64,000 bases of DNA, from NCBI GenBank assembly GCA_033032175.1, contig CM065331.1, positions 10,912,370 through 10,976,369 of the forward strand, written 5' to 3'. The DNA is from Saturnia japonica (Eukaryota > Arthropoda > Insecta > Lepidoptera > Saturniidae). The translations under genes were made by a program, and so were the position numbers. Positions 1-12,193 of the stretch are shown one piece after another. The notes under the pieces were generated by a model. The model saw only the letters and a list, made by a program, of their open reading frames with translations, did no database searches and was not told the DNA's origin. The stretch's first letter is position 1. Every line of letters begins with the position of its first letter.

Positions 1-139
1 TCAAAGCGATAGATGTATCGTTGGCTGCAGCGTGTTTAAATTCATTCGCGAGCTTCTATTGGTAGTGAGACTTCTTATCTCTGTGATTGGTAACAAAGTA
101 TCTAACAGTAATTCGGCCCAAACAATTATTTATTTACAG

Positions 140-222
140 AACTCGAACCTGCTGTCTGCTGTACTATGTCTGGTAAAAGAACTGGATTATCCGAGCCTGG
201 AGGTCGCCGAGATGGCAGTCAG
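140..222 (+). CDS. Possible internal exon of an unidentified host gene
   Basis: A pyrimidine-rich stretch ending in TTTACAG precedes an open stretch of 27 codons plus two bases, followed by a GTATTG donor. The peptide contains LCLVKELDYPSLEVAEMAV, which looks like a folded helical segment, not chance translation. It would enter in phase 0 and leave in phase 2. It might belong to the same plus-strand gene as the exons at 6.4-15.1 kb: a phase-2 acceptor exists at 6416, but it has no pyrimidine tract. The family is not recognised. Confidence 0.45.
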
Positions 223-2495
223 GTATTGTACTTTAGATATCGGATATTTATCGATCATTACGCATCACTACGGTATCATACTCCTATTGGGGTAGTTTCA
301 AAGGAGAGTTCCCTTGTAGTGAAAAAGTTTCGCTTCCATCAGACTGTCATGTACCCTCGTAAGTTCCAGCTCCTACTTCCGCACTAGCTTTGTAATTCTA
401 TTCGTGTTCTACCTGACAAAGTATATCTTTATGAGATTACTGAATGTGAGGAGTGTTGTCTGGACTGTGATGCGTCTAGTCATAATCATAACGTTGTCGT
501 AAGGAACCTTTCTTGAACTGTTACTCGCTGAACAGTTTCACAGTGTGGAACTACATACGTCACTAATTCATGTTTAAAAAAATATATCGCACTGATAACA
601 TACGTATGTTTGTACAGATGTAGAATGGACGAACTCGCCAACACTCAGTGACAGCGGGAGTCGGCGGCTGCGAGCGCGCGCCCTCCGCCCTCGCCCCAGT
701 GACGCGACAACCCCGCCCCCTAACTGCCAGCGGAGGATTACAATGTGCTAGTGACACGCGTCGGCAGATACAAACACTCTCATATGTTGTAACGTGGATA
801 CCATTTTAGTGGTCGCGTGAAATATTTGAATGTTTCTCATATTATATTTCTGTATTCACTCGTATATTTAAAAGGATGACGCCGAGTTCTACGCAGAAAA
901 CGTTACGACACAATGATAAGGCGCTGCTGCGGAACCTTTGGCCCTTGAATTTACACGACAACCGGCTCCCATACTGTCGAGTGGATGAGAGACGAGACGG
1001 ATTGGACGATGTGTAGTTGTGACGTCACGCGAACACATACACACTGCACGTAACATTTTATGGAATGTGAGAAAGTTAAGGCGATTATTTGATAGTATCC
1101 CAGTAGGTACTGTCTCATGCCGCAGTGAACAGCCACTGGAGTTCCACCCCGCGTTGCACGGGACCTCATGAATCACAATCACTGGTATTTACAATATACC
1201 TACTTCATTACTTGCTACCTGGTGTTAGTTACCGTGACATAGTACAAAATAATCGCCTTAACTAGTGATCGTGCTCCGTCTAGCTATATTGCGTTTAACT
1301 GTTTTATATAGAATTCATATATAAATTGTCATGTGAAGTATGCGAGTTCGATCCTAATTGTATAACATAACCCCACTCTCATACAGCTACATAGAGGTGC
1401 AAGCCGAATACTGACGCGGGTACTGGATCAGTACGATGGTGTTACCTAGCTTCCTACACTGGAAGAGGATATCATCATCAAGTCCACCGGTGGGCATCTC
1501 TCCTGCCGGGTTACGAGTATACATAATTATATGTATAATAATATACCTAAAAAATCTAAATTGTAAAATGTTTTTAAATTTCGACGGCAATCAGATGTCT
1601 AAGTCGCGCGAGAGTTCAGGGTTTTGTACTCATACATTCCAAAGCAACTGTCTTTCGACCGATATATTATGGTGTAGTTTGTATTACGCATAGGGATGGA
1701 AAATTTCATCGTATCACTATTTATATAACAGGTGATAAGATAAATCATGTGTCACACTAGTTACATGCATCGAACATGTTTGTTACATATTCCGGAAGCA
1801 TAATTTAAGCACACGAGCCGAGCTATATTACAATTCGCAGAATTCCATCGTCCTCTGGCAATACTACGAATGGAAAAGAAACCAGTTCGAATTAAATATC
1901 AAAATAAAATTTCATTTCATCTATTAAGCTAGATAACTCTGAAATAATTCTTTGTATAATAATAATGTAATTTTTTAAATTATGCCCCACTGTTAGGTAA
2001 AGGACTTTTTCTGAGGTCACGGGCCTTAATAGTTACGTAAACCTATTGCTAATTTCAAATACCGACAAATCCAAAGTTTTATGTTATTCCCACATACATT
2101 GAGTAAATACATACAATTCTGTGTATTTTACTAGTAACATATTACGTGTATGTAGCCGCCGTATCCCGTCCCGGCTCAAAGTTATCGTTAATCGGAACAT
2201 GTGAAATATAACTGGTCGTGATATATCACCTGCGATATAACAGTGTGCAAAATAATTTCACGGCGTTATAGTTACCCAAATGAATGGCTAGTTACGCGTA
2301 ATGGAATGTTGTTACAGCTCTCGAGTACGTCTCGCTGGTGCCGGGACGCGAGTTCTCATCAAACTCGAAATGCAATTATTAATTAAATAAATAATCTCGT
2401 TTAGTTTATGTATGATAAATAAATAATACAATAATTTAACAATACCTTGTTTTATTTATTTTGTATTCACTTGTAATTATTTATTTTTGTAAGTA
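223..2495. other. Non-coding stretch, no gene supported
   Basis: No convincing gene is visible. Bases 640-760 are GC- and CpG-rich in otherwise AT-rich DNA and could be a promoter or untranslated first exon. A short open stretch at about 904-1015, after a possible acceptor (TCTACGCAG), encodes a charged peptide ending at a TAG. It has no partner exon that I can place and is left unannotated. Confidence 0.4.
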
Positions 2496-2870
2496 TAGGC
2501 AATAACTAGGTGTGTCCGCGGCTCCGCTCGCGTGGACTACACAATGTCGGTATTGTGGTGACCCCGCTTCCACCCACGGAGGTCGCACGCCATTTATTTT
2601 AAAGATAAAGATACTTTTTTTTCTGCGCGTAAAACTTTGATTTCTAAAATAAAAGTAGCCCAAGTTATTCTTTATAACATCAGCTACAGTGAAAGTCCCG
2701 TCAAAATCGGTCCGACAGTTTCGGAGATTACTTAGAACAAAGGAACAGACAGATAGACAAATTTTTTTGGGTTTTTTATTATAAGTACCGTATATACTTT
2801 CATATGCATTTAGTAAAAAAGCTGTTATTTTGACATTACAAACAGACACTTCAATATTATTTATTTGTTT
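2496..2870 (+). repeat. Dispersed lepidopteran repeat, copy A
   Basis: This segment begins with a phrase of the type GTGTCCGCGGCTCCGCTCGC and ends with a conserved tail containing GTACCGTATATACTTTCATA and TTTGACATTACAAACAGACA. The same start, middle (a CAAAATCGGTCC phrase) and tail recur at 45.69-46.08 kb, so it is one repeat family. No coding capacity is seen; the class is not determined. Confidence 0.7.
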
Positions 2871-2879
2871 AAATTTTTT

Positions 2880-3150
2880 TTAGGATTATGGCCACAATCT
2901 CACTTGATGTTAAGTGACGATGTGGCGCAAGATGGTCGCACGCTAAGCTTAGTGGCGAAACTGGCTTATTGTAGCTGCCGGAACACACCTATAGGTGCTT
3001 AGTGACAGATTGTCAAGTTGAGGGTGGTAGCTAGCCAGGACGATGTTATCCTTCACTGAAACTTCGGGCACGTTGCAGGGATTCGAACCGACATCGATGG
3101 ACGTGAAGTCCGTACAAGCTACCACAGCACTGAGCCATCATTGTTTCCAA
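2880..3150 (-). mobile_element. tRNA-derived SINE-like copy
   Basis: On the minus strand the sequence starts with a GGCTCAGTGCTGTGGTAGC box-A-like phrase and then GGTTCGAATCCC, a good RNA polymerase III box B. A body resembling common lepidopteran SINE sequence follows. This arrangement is that of a tRNA-derived SINE head. It lies next to the dispersed repeat ending near 2870. Confidence 0.6.
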
Positions 3151-3250
3151 ATAAATTCGAAACTTCACCTTTTTACTCTAAAGTAATAATTAAGTCACTA
3201 TGCTTTCACCAACACCTTACGTTATCGTTAGAATTAAAATTCCGGTAATA

Positions 3251-5969
3251 GGGGAGAACGAGGTAATAGGAGCTAGTGAAAAATGGGAGCCATAGACAAA
3301 TATGGGAGCTACTACAATGTACATATCGTACTGAAATGACACGAACGGTTTCTGGAACCTTTCGGCTACCTTAACATAGTGTCCGTCACGCGCTGGGCAG
3401 CTGACTGGCACACGTATGTGAGAGACGAGAACATGTTATTTTTTTGTGACTCTGCGTTATAAATAAATATGAAATTTCGCAACCAAATTAAGTACTCCAA
3501 GTTTTAACATTCAGTTGTGTTTTATGTTTATCAAATGCCTTAACGCTCTGTCAAAAATTAAGTACCGGGAAAAGATCAATAATACACAAAATGTTAGTTA
3601 TTCATTCAAATTTATTTTATCGCCTTCAAAGTATGCTTCTTCAGAAACGATACACTCACGCCAACGAATAATCTCCTTTATGTCTTCTACTGAATGAAAA
3701 CGGGTGCCACGAAGTGGTAATTTGAGTTTAGGAAAAAGAAATGAAGTCGGCTGGAGCCATATCTGGTGAATAAGGTGGTTGCTTGATGGTATTTGTTGAG
3801 TTTTTGGTCTAAAATTCGTTCACAATGGTGGCCTTATGTGAAGGTGCGTTATCGTGGTGCAAAATTCAAGAATTTTCTATCCACAAATTGGCCTTTTTCG
3901 TCAAGTTTTCTCTCTTAAACGCTGCATAACCCTGATATAATACATTTTATTTACCGTTTTACCTTCCGGCGAGAATTCCGAGTGTAGAACACCTCGACAG
4001 TCAACATGACTTGGAGTTTTGATAGACTGTGACGTGGTTTTTTTCGGTTTCGGTTCAGTTGGAAGGCGCCACTTCGAAGCTTGTTGACTCAACTCATACA
4101 TTTCAAACTTGTAAACCCATGTCTCTTCAACAGTAATAATGCGTTTCATGAATGTTGGATCGGAACTGGAGCATGTCCTCAGCGCGTTTTATGCAACTAG
4201 CTGAGCAGCAACATGTTTCATATCCAATTGATTCTTTAAAATGATACGGATCGAGTTGTGAGTCGCACTAAAGTTCAGCGGCTAACTTCAATTGAAGACA
4301 TTGATGGCCTACTTACCAGGACGAGGCAAATCTAGCATATCTCGACCTCTTTTGAACGCTTTGTGCCACTCAGTAGCACATGTTTATGATAAAGTCGACT
4401 CACCTTAAGCTTTCTGTAACTTTTTCAGTGTCTCCGAACACGAAATTCCATTGGCGAAAAAAAATTTAAGAGACTCTTTTCGATGTTTTTGTCCATTAAG
4501 AAATTCGCAATACACACTATATATTATCTAACTAAAACAGCACTGTATTTAATATAAATAACAGATGCAACTCAAATTCCGCGCTAAAATTAAAAACAGT
4601 TGAGCCAATCCCAAAAAAAAGAAAAAACTTTGAACTTGGAACCATGAGCAAATCATCCATTCCGGATAATTTTTTGAGGAAATGTATTTCATTAAATAAG
4701 TATACGATAAATGTGGACTACAGAAGATTAGGCAATGTTTGTTTATGTTAGTTTTATTCCTTCCAGATGTTTAAAATTCGGGTAATGGGACCTAGGAGCA
4801 CTCCCATTACCTCGCTATGACTACCATTACCCTTTCCGAAAAATGATTTTCTAATCTAATAGAATATATTTTAATTTTACTAATATTATAAATGTTTTAC
4901 TACATATAATTTAAACAGTCTGCAAAAACAAATCAAATCATTCAGAAGTTTTGACTGATGAGAATTTTTTGAGAAGAAAAGAGTCAAAGGATAAGAAGTA
5001 AAATATACCGAAAGAAAATTAACTAAAAATGAAGAAGTAACTAAGAATCAATATCTAAGGCTAGCAAATTAAGGATCAACACCTTTAGTCTGAAAATAAA
5101 CAATACATAAAAAAATTATGTGTGCAATTCAGGTGTGTATCACACACACTAATTTAAAGTTTATGAAAATGTATATACGAGTACTCACAATCATTATTCA
5201 CAATTTCATTTTCAATTAATGCACATTTGAAATATCCATGGTAACCTTACACAATATCAATCAGTAACAGAATGTCTTAAGTGTTGTTTCATCGACTTGC
5301 AAATCACAACGATGCTAAAGAAGTTTTCATTTCAAAAAGGCAACTAGAAACTTGTTTTATCACAACACAAAGGAGGAATCATTTGGCGATGAAAATAGTA
5401 TATAAGATGATAATTCTGAATACCCGGATAAGAAAAATAAATGCATCATAATATGCTTTACAACTGTAATTTGTTTAACTTCTTATTACGCGCTCTAAAG
5501 TAAGTTTAATTTTCTTTAATATCCAGTGATGGGTCTCATTACATTTATGGAGGTTTTTTGGCTCTCATTACCCGATGTGTGGGATAATGAGAGAGAAAAT
5601 AATATTAATTATGAAAACAGTTATTTTAATTAATTTATATTTTTCAAATTTGTGTTATCAATTACTGTAATAAAGATTGTACGAGCTATCCTCGTTCATT
5701 ACAAAACTACATACGTTGCATCGTGTGCCTGCGTCTAAATCGGGTGATCAAATCAATAAAATCAGTGTTAATTTTGCACTCAACGCGGACGGTTATTTTA
5801 TTATCATTCCCTGATCGCCCGTTTATCATTTTTTTCTATAATATTGTAGGCTACATCTTACAACAAAGATATATAAAAAACTGATTATTTCGTTAAAAAT
5901 ATATAATTGCAAAATCAACGTATATTTTAAACTTCTTTTTACATGGCGCCCATTTCCCCCACTCTCCCC
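3251..5969. mobile_element. Putative DNA transposon bounded by GGGGAGA inverted ends
   Basis: The left end reads TA then GGGGAGAACGAGGTAATAGG. The right end, read on the minus strand after a TA, is GGGGAGAGTGGGGGAAATGG. The two ends are imperfect inverted repeats flanked by TA dinucleotides, as in Tc1/mariner-type elements. The interior has no long ORF apart from an embedded mariner relic, so this would be a non-autonomous or eroded element. Inverted similarity is only moderate. Confidence 0.35.
3610..4500 (-). pseudogene. Mariner-type (DD34D) transposase relic
   Basis: The minus strand encodes degraded mariner transposase. A segment at 3901-4149 contains ITVEETWVYKFE (family ETWVY motif with the first catalytic Asp replaced by Glu) and HSEFSPEGKTVNKMYY. 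Further downstream on that strand a HHDNAPSHKA block (second Asp) and a PPYSPDMAPADF block (third Asp) lie in other frames. Several frameshifts and stops separate the blocks, so no enzyme can be made. No target duplication was identified. Confidence 0.75.
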
Positions 5970-6404
5970 TACTCAACTACCCCTACAAAACTCGATGCTG
6001 GGTTATAGGTTTTTAAACGATTTTGCATAATTGAGTAAGCAACTTTCACATTTTATAATATCAGTAGCCTTTTATGTTATTCAAATAAATGAAAACCTTT
6101 TTGTATACAACGAGCGTCGCCTCGTCTCGATCTCGTTGTATAGAACCTTCTCGGGGGAAAGCCTCTTAGTTAGTCGTGACGTCATACTGATTGAGCGGTA
6201 CGGTCATAGAGGAGTGACAGTTCCGGAATGATGGATGGTTTGGCAGCACCTCCGGAGCAGTCGGTGTCCCGGGGCGTCTGCCTCCCTGCGTCATCACACT
6301 CTACTAGATAAGTGTAATGCTCGTGGTGGTGTGCGGTGTGTGTGTTGCGAACAGTGTGCGCGTGACGTCACGGCGAAGGCGAGGGAGTCGGGCGCGGGCG
6401 GGTG

Positions 6405-6541
6405 ATGGGCGGCAGGTCGCGGTCCTCGTGCGGCTCGTGGCGGGCGGGCGCCGGCGCCGCACCAGACATCATAGACCTCGACAGGTTCATGCGCGCCGGA
6501 GTCAGGCCCTCCGATCCGATCTCCACTGATGATGACATCTG
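6405..6541 (+). CDS. Exon of an unidentified plus-strand host gene (possible first coding exon)
   Basis: The ATG at 6405 opens a GC-rich reading frame with the stretch DIIDLDRFMRAGVRPSDP and ends in DDDI plus two bases before a GTACTT donor (phase 2). An in-frame TGA lies shortly upstream, so either this ATG is the start or the exon begins at an internal acceptor near 6416. The phase fits the exon at 9150, where the split codon becomes Cys. GC-rich third positions contrast with the AT-rich surroundings. Gene family not recognised. Confidence 0.5.
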
Positions 6542-6852
6542 GTACTTACACATATACATAACATTACTTGTTGTTATGCGTCTTGCACCCTCGGCAGCTT
6601 TCACATAGGTTTTTTTTAATTTAAAAATTACGCTTCGTTATTTATCATCCAACACTTTTAATAAGGAAAATAAAGGGTATGGGGCAATAAAGGACCTATG
6701 GGTAGATAGAAGCGGAATGAACAAAGACCTACATATGAGTTTGGGGATCCAGTGTAGGGATTAAACAGTAATAATACTAGAACTACATAGACATGTAGGT
6801 GTGTGTTCATTAAAAATCAAGAGATGAAGCGTTTATAGAATATAGCTTAGTA

Positions 6853-8153
6853 CAAGGTCTCCAGAAAAGGTATCGGGTATTTGTAAGTTCAATGAAACAA
6901 AAATTATTTGTATGCAATAAAAAAGTTTATTGTTTATTATTAGCATATGAATTGGAGAATTATTTGGAAAAGATGATGTTATCCAAATGATGACCGTTAC
7001 GTTGCTGGCACTCTTCTAAACGGAAACGAAGATTGGCGATAACACGTTGACACATAGCTATCGATATTGCTGCCATTTCTGACCTGATGTTTTTCTTTAA
7101 CTGGGTTAGATTCATCGGATTGTTTTAATAAACCTTACTTTTAAGGTATCCCCATGCAAAATAGTCAAGCGGGCTAAGGTCGGGGCTTCTGGGAGGCCTT
7201 GATGTTACCCCTTCGCGAAATGACTTTATTAGGGAATAATTCGTTAACAACTTCCATTGAGTCATTTGAGGTATGGCAAGTGGCCCCATCTTGCTGGAAC
7301 CACGTTCTTGAGTTGAAACCTGCAAACTCCTGCAACTCTGGGACCAAAAAATTTCGCAACATATCGCAATAACGGTCACTATTCACATTAATTGCTCGGC
7401 CTCGTTGATCTTCATGAAAATAAGGACCAATTATGCCTTTAGCAGACATAGCGGCCCAAACAACGACCTTTGGGCTATGCAGGGGTCGTCCATGCTTTCG
7501 TCTCGGATTCTCCACTGCCCAGTACCGACAATTCTGCTTATTAACATGACCATTCAGGTGAAAATTTGCTTCGTCACTGAACAGTATGTTGTTAAAGTTG
7601 TTAAATCGCTGCAGCATTTCGTTCGCAAAATTCAGTCGATTAGCATAGTCCGTATCCTTCAATTCTTGAACCAATTGAATTTTATAGGCTTTTAGATGTA
7701 AGTCTTTCTTTAAAATCAAATGTAAAGACGATTTTTTGATGTTCAACGCTTGGCTTCGCTTTCGGATGGATAAAGACGGATTTTGACGAACCGACGCCTC
7801 AACTTCTTCAATTGTTTCTTCATCGCGAACTGAACGAGGACGACCAGAGTTTTGAATTTTAACTGTCGCACCTGTATTCTCGAACATCCTGATCCATTTC
7901 CTAATGCTATCGTCACTTGGCGCGTGGCGTATACGATATTCCGCACGATAGAGACGTTGAGCAGTCACTATTGAATCACCATTACGATAATACGCTCGTA
8001 CGCAAAATGCGCGATGCGTCCCCGAGTACTGTTCCATCGTGACTAAAACTCCACAAAATGGCGGACGCCACGAACCCCTCCCCGCACCCTTTAGACGCCC
8101 CGTTTCAAATATGGCGCGAAAACAAATACCCGATACCCTTTCTGGACATCTTG
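6853..8153 (-). mobile_element. DD41D Tc1/mariner-superfamily element, copy 1
   Basis: A 1.3-kb element is bounded by about 33-bp inverted repeats (minus-strand start ACAAGATGTCCAGAAAGGGT, left end ACAAGGTCTCCAGAAAAGGT) and TA target duplications at 6851-6852 and 8154-8155. It is nearly identical to the copy at 35.6-36.9 kb, which indicates recent spread. It carries one transposase gene on the minus strand. Confidence 0.9.
6960..8037 (-). pseudogene. DD41D transposase, frameshifted
   Basis: The start MEQYSGTHRAFCVRAYYRNG is the helix-turn-helix domain of the DUF4817 type. The DDE nuclease follows with FSDEANFHLNG (first Asp) and WFQQDGATCHT (second Asp). The third Asp, in SPDLSPLDYFAWG, lies 41 residues beyond the second, which defines the DD41D group (rosa-like). 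Compared with copy 2, two bases (AG) are missing near 7198, which moves the third catalytic block out of frame, and a Gln codon near 7125 has become TAA. The N-terminal half is intact, unlike copy 2. Confidence 0.88.
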
Positions 8154-8155
8154 TA

Positions 8156-9149
8156 TAACGCATAGATTTGTGATCTATAGTTGTTGGACTCACTAGCACA
8201 TCTAATAAGAGGATACTACGTCTTCACTCATAAGTCTCACAACTGAAGTGTGGTCTGTTGTTTACGGAGCGAGGGGGGGGGGGGTGAGAGAAGCGCTTGC
8301 GACAGGCGAATGGTTCTACATTGTAATGGCCGCTGTACACATTCGGCCAACATGCAAAGATCGACTTGGAGTATGTTAGTAGATGGCGACCAACACTAGC
8401 CAGTCAACCAAATAGTGTCGGTTTTTCGTACACACACAACAAAGGATGAGGATGTTGGTGCACTCCGCGAGTAGTGTTGATGTGTTCACACGTTGATGTT
8501 TTATTTAGTTCGTTGTTATTAATCACCAAACACAGTGCAGTGCTCCAATCTAAAGTCACCATCTTCCTTTGTGCCATTTCTTTGTAGTCACTCTATTGTG
8601 ATGCACATTTAGGTAATAATTAACGTACTTTATAAAACCACCTACTTTGTACGTACTTCCACTATAAGGCTTAGTGTGCTACCATCTTGGGCCAAATCGC
8701 CAGACCAGATAAGATTTTGACTACGAAGCTAAACCTATAAAGATATTAAAAAACTGCCGTGGCTGTACGAGTCTCCACATGTTTATCAAAGCGCCAATGC
8801 AGAATATGATCAATTCCTCGATGTGTAAAAAGTAACCTTCGAGATCCGATATGTTTGCAAAACATACTAGTCCAGCACCAATGACCCGCCCCAATGTGTA
8901 CAAGCGGCCAAAACTTACATCGTGACATTAGGAAGCTTAGTAGATTTCTTTTCCTCCTCCCCTCCCTCTGGCAGCCCCAATATATTTCACCGTATTTAGA
9001 AAACTAATATTATACGTCATGAAGTTTTGTTAGCCTGTACTCGAAAGTGGATTTTACGCATGAAGGGGCGGTAACTACTGTCTCTAACAGGGGGGAGTAA
9101 AGTGTCACGTGTTATATGTGTCTGTCTGTCTGTCGCGGTGATGATGCAG
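8156..9149. other. Non-coding, probably intron
   Basis: No gene or clear repeat is recognised here. There is a short G run at 8273-8283. If the exons at 6.4 and 9.15 kb belong to one gene, this is part of their intron, which also contains the DD41D element. Confidence 0.4.
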
Positions 9150-9353
9150 TGAGCGGCTGCTGGTGGACGCAGGCGCGGGCGCGGGTCGCAAGCTGGCGCG
9201 GGTGGTGGCTAGCGCGCGTGGTCCTCGGGTCGCAGTGCGGGCCGCAGCACCGGGCAGCACGGGCGAGAGCTCCCGCGCGCATCACAAGCGCTACTCGCAC
9301 GACTCCGGCCTCTCGGGGGACAGCTACGCGAGACGCTCGCGAAGACCGCGCAG
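9150..9353 (+). CDS. Internal exon of the unidentified host gene
   Basis: A pyrimidine-rich GTCTGTCTGTCTGTCG tract and GATGCAG acceptor precede a 204-bp open exon that ends at CGCAG before GTTATT. It is 1+201+2 bases, entering and leaving in phase 2, which matches the exons at 6405 and 10804. The product is Arg/Ala/Ser-rich with KRYSHDSGLSGDSYARRSR, likely disordered and possibly phosphorylated. GC content is high. Family not recognised. Confidence 0.6.
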
Positions 9354-10803
9354 GTTATTTACCTATCTATAGAACAATACGGCCTCTCACCTACCGATCA
9401 TGTCTAATGTTATGACGTAGTAGTCTTCTTCTTCTAGTATTGACGCCGCAAAAGTACTTGCCAGTGTCAATGTTTTTAAGCCTCCGTAATAATTAATATA
9501 CATTATATACAAAGTGGCGTCCAACAAGATGGTGGCCACCAAATTAGAACTATCTAGGGATTTTTTGTGGGATCCCAGAATGCATGCTCTCAGTTTATAA
9601 CTCTGATCCATTTCACTTATGCACAAAAACCAAACTATATCACGCAAAACGCCACCAATATTACATAATATAAGGTCAAAACCTAAGTAAATGAATTAAA
9701 AATAAAAACCAGAACATGTCACTTCAAGATCCCGCCAAAAAACCGACGTAGCAGTCTGTCTTCAGGAGTGACGTACATGACATTTGTCTGTCTTAACTAG
9801 AGATGTAGTTGTATTTGAAATTAGTTTGCGATTCTCATTAGTTGCATAATATATTTGTAAAAAGAACATCTTTGATGGAAATTCATTTAATAATACACGT
9901 GACATATAATATGCATACATAGTTGTGGTGAAAAGCTTTCAGGACCAGCCGCGGCGGCCACTGCAAATAGTTTGTGCACATCTCAATTGTTAGCTACCAC
10001 TGCTTTTCGATAGTGTTGTGTTTTAAAAACAGTTTCGCAATTTCACCTACTGTTCGGGCCTAACCCTGGGCTAAGCCACTCGGCCTCACGGTCAACTCCC
10101 GAAATCTCCCTACCCTAATGTGGAAGCGTGCTTGAAAAGGCCGTGGAGGGCAGGGAAGATTGCCGCCGTGAGTACCGGTTAAATTCGTATAATTACACCA
10201 GAAACTTATACGTATTACTCACCAGGTAAATAGGTCGCACTCGAAGAATCCAGGCCAGTCGGTATGGATGTATAGTGTCGGGTATAGTGTACATGTATGA
10301 AGATGCTGTGTGTAACCTGACCTGGTGCTGGCGTTACCAAGATAGAGGAACACTTCACACAACCACTCACTATGTCAAAACCCCGTCTCACTACTTGCTA
10401 ATCGAAACCCACATCAAGCGGGTGCGCGGGTGCAAATTTTATATATGCAAGCAAAATAATTTCTCAAAGTCCGATCGGCGAAACTCTCTTGCCGCGAGGT
10501 GGTGACGACACGCATCCAACACTCACGCTGTCTAGAAACGGTGTGTACGTGCTACGTGCTCGAGCGCACATGCTGCTTGCAAACCAAACCCCGCGCGCGC
10601 TCTTCCCTCCCCTCCGGACCGACCGAGGTTCTATAATTCCGTAACACCTACTTTAAAAAAAACTATGACGAATTTAGCATGACTGCATGAGAGCAGCAGA
10701 ATTGCAACCTTTCATTACTCAATTACAATAATCAACATTAACTACTTCGTGTCTCTCAGACATTGAATGCAATGACAAATAAATATATAACATTAATGTA
10801 CAG
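9354..10803. other. Putative intron
   Basis: This lies between two phase-matched exons. No gene is seen. It contains diffuse repeat-like sequence but nothing I can name. Confidence 0.45.
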
Positions 10804-11116
10804 ACGGCTGAGTGTCGTCCATGATGCCGGGAGAACGAGCCGCGACACACTGTCGGATCGGAACAATAACAACCCTAACTCTGTGCGAGCATTCCGTAAA
10901 GTCTGCGAGCGAGCCTTGCTCGACCAACAGCATCAGATCGCGCGCATTGCACAACTATGCGAGCGCCTCACCGAGCAGCGCGCCGCGCCGCGCGCCGAGC
11001 CGCACGTCGAGCGGCGCGTCGAGCGTGCCGCGCAGCAATCCGCCTCCGTAGACACAAGCGACATATCGTCCAGTAGTCGGAGCACAAGAGATCAACATCG
11101 GAAAGATAAACATAGA
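10804..11116 (+). CDS. Internal exon of the unidentified host gene
   Basis: An acceptor TGTACAG is followed by 313 open bases (1 + 104 codons) ending AGA before GTAATT. The split codon with the exon at 9150 gives Arg, so phases agree. Residues include VRAFRKVCERALLDQQHQI then ARIAQLCERLTEQ, a probable amphipathic helix or coiled coil. A long Arg/Ala/Glu run and a Ser-rich tail follow. It resembles a cytoskeletal or scaffold protein region but no family is recognised. Confidence 0.65.
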
Positions 11117-11319
11117 GTAATTACCTATTCTTGAATAATTTATTTGAATTTTTCATATGTGGCAATGTCTTCTTTTTTGTGCTAATCTCTTTAAAACATA
11201 AAAGTTGTTAAAGTTTTTCGGAAGTTGCACATAGTCTAAGAGTATTGATATTAAATATTATTTTATTTTTCATTCCATTAGATTAATAATGATAATCATT
11301 AATTATTGTCTAGACAGAG

Positions 11320-11556
11320 GAATTTAAGACGTACAAGATAATAATGAACAAGTTGGACGAGTTGAACCGTATGTTCGCGAGTCGCGATCGCTCTCCCCCC
11401 GCACGTACCACGCCCCCGCCACCGCAGCCCCGCACCATCCGGCAGTCATCTTCATGCTCGGTATCAGCGCGTGACAAGCCGGCCACAGCACGGCTTATCA
11501 CCAAGAGGACACCGATGCGGTCGTCAACACCCTCACCACAGGCGAGAACACCACAC
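11320..11556 (+). CDS. Internal exon of the unidentified host gene
   Basis: After the acceptor CTAGACAGAG the frame reads EFKTYKIIMNKLDELNRMF, a well-formed helical motif, and then a Pro/Ser/Arg-rich disordered stretch. It enters in phase 0, matching the phase-0 end of the exon at 10804. The 3' end is uncertain: a donor GTATCA at 11461 and a weaker GTCTAC at 11557 are both possible. Coding-like composition continues to about 11556, so the longer form is given. Confidence 0.6.
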
Positions 11557-11639
11557 GTCTACACTACTCGCTATCACCTTCAAACACATATTTATAGCGA
11601 AATGGTTGCATAATAATAGGTTGGTAGTGACACTTATGG

Positions 11640-11950
11640 ACATACTAGCTGGTACCCCCGACTTCGTATGCGTATTATTGGATATACACAGTCTGATCTC
11701 GGAACACGACAAACCAAAAAAATCGCCGTTTTTGCAACAATCATAGAAATTTTCTATTTATTATATTTGTAGGATAACACTGGTCAAACTATGACTTTTA
11801 CCGGGATAAAAAGTACCCTATCTGTTATTTCAGGTCATAGACTATCTGTATGCCAAATTTCATTGAGATCTGTTCAGCCGTTTTAGCGTGATTAAGTAAC
11901 AAACATCTAAACATACACACATTCACATTTATTATATTAGTAGGATAATT
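11640..11950 (+). repeat. Dispersed repeat related to the 167-bp array
   Basis: It starts ACTAGCTGGTACCCCCGACT and ends ATTATATTAGTAGGAT. Its interior, read on the minus strand, has TTTTATCCCGGTAAAAGTCA, then CAGTGTTATCCTACAAATAT, and near its other end a CACGCTAAAACGGCTGAACA phrase. These match the unit of the tandem array at 28.3-31.3 kb in the same order. It is therefore a copy of the dispersed element from which that array arose. Confidence 0.7.
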
Positions 11951-12193
11951 TAACGGAACCCAATTAAAAAGGTGTAAAGTAAAGTAAAAACCGATTTATT
12001 TTGTACAATATAAGTTTTTAAAAGTCGTTGAACAATGAAATAAATTAACATTTTTGAACATACAAAATTTTGACTAAAGGAAAAAAAAAATTAGAGGCAG
12101 TAAGCTCAGTATTTTAATTGTAAGGATTTTTTACCTAATATAATGAATATTAAACATTCTTCTGAAGTTTTTTTTTCATAATGGATGCCACAA

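Noticed and set aside
889..1182. Minus-strand ORFs of 72-97 codons
   Set aside because: They have no domain or splice support and alternative start codons only.
10275..10505. 76-codon plus-strand ORF
   Set aside because: It lies in a presumed intron, lacks splice signals and shows no coding character.
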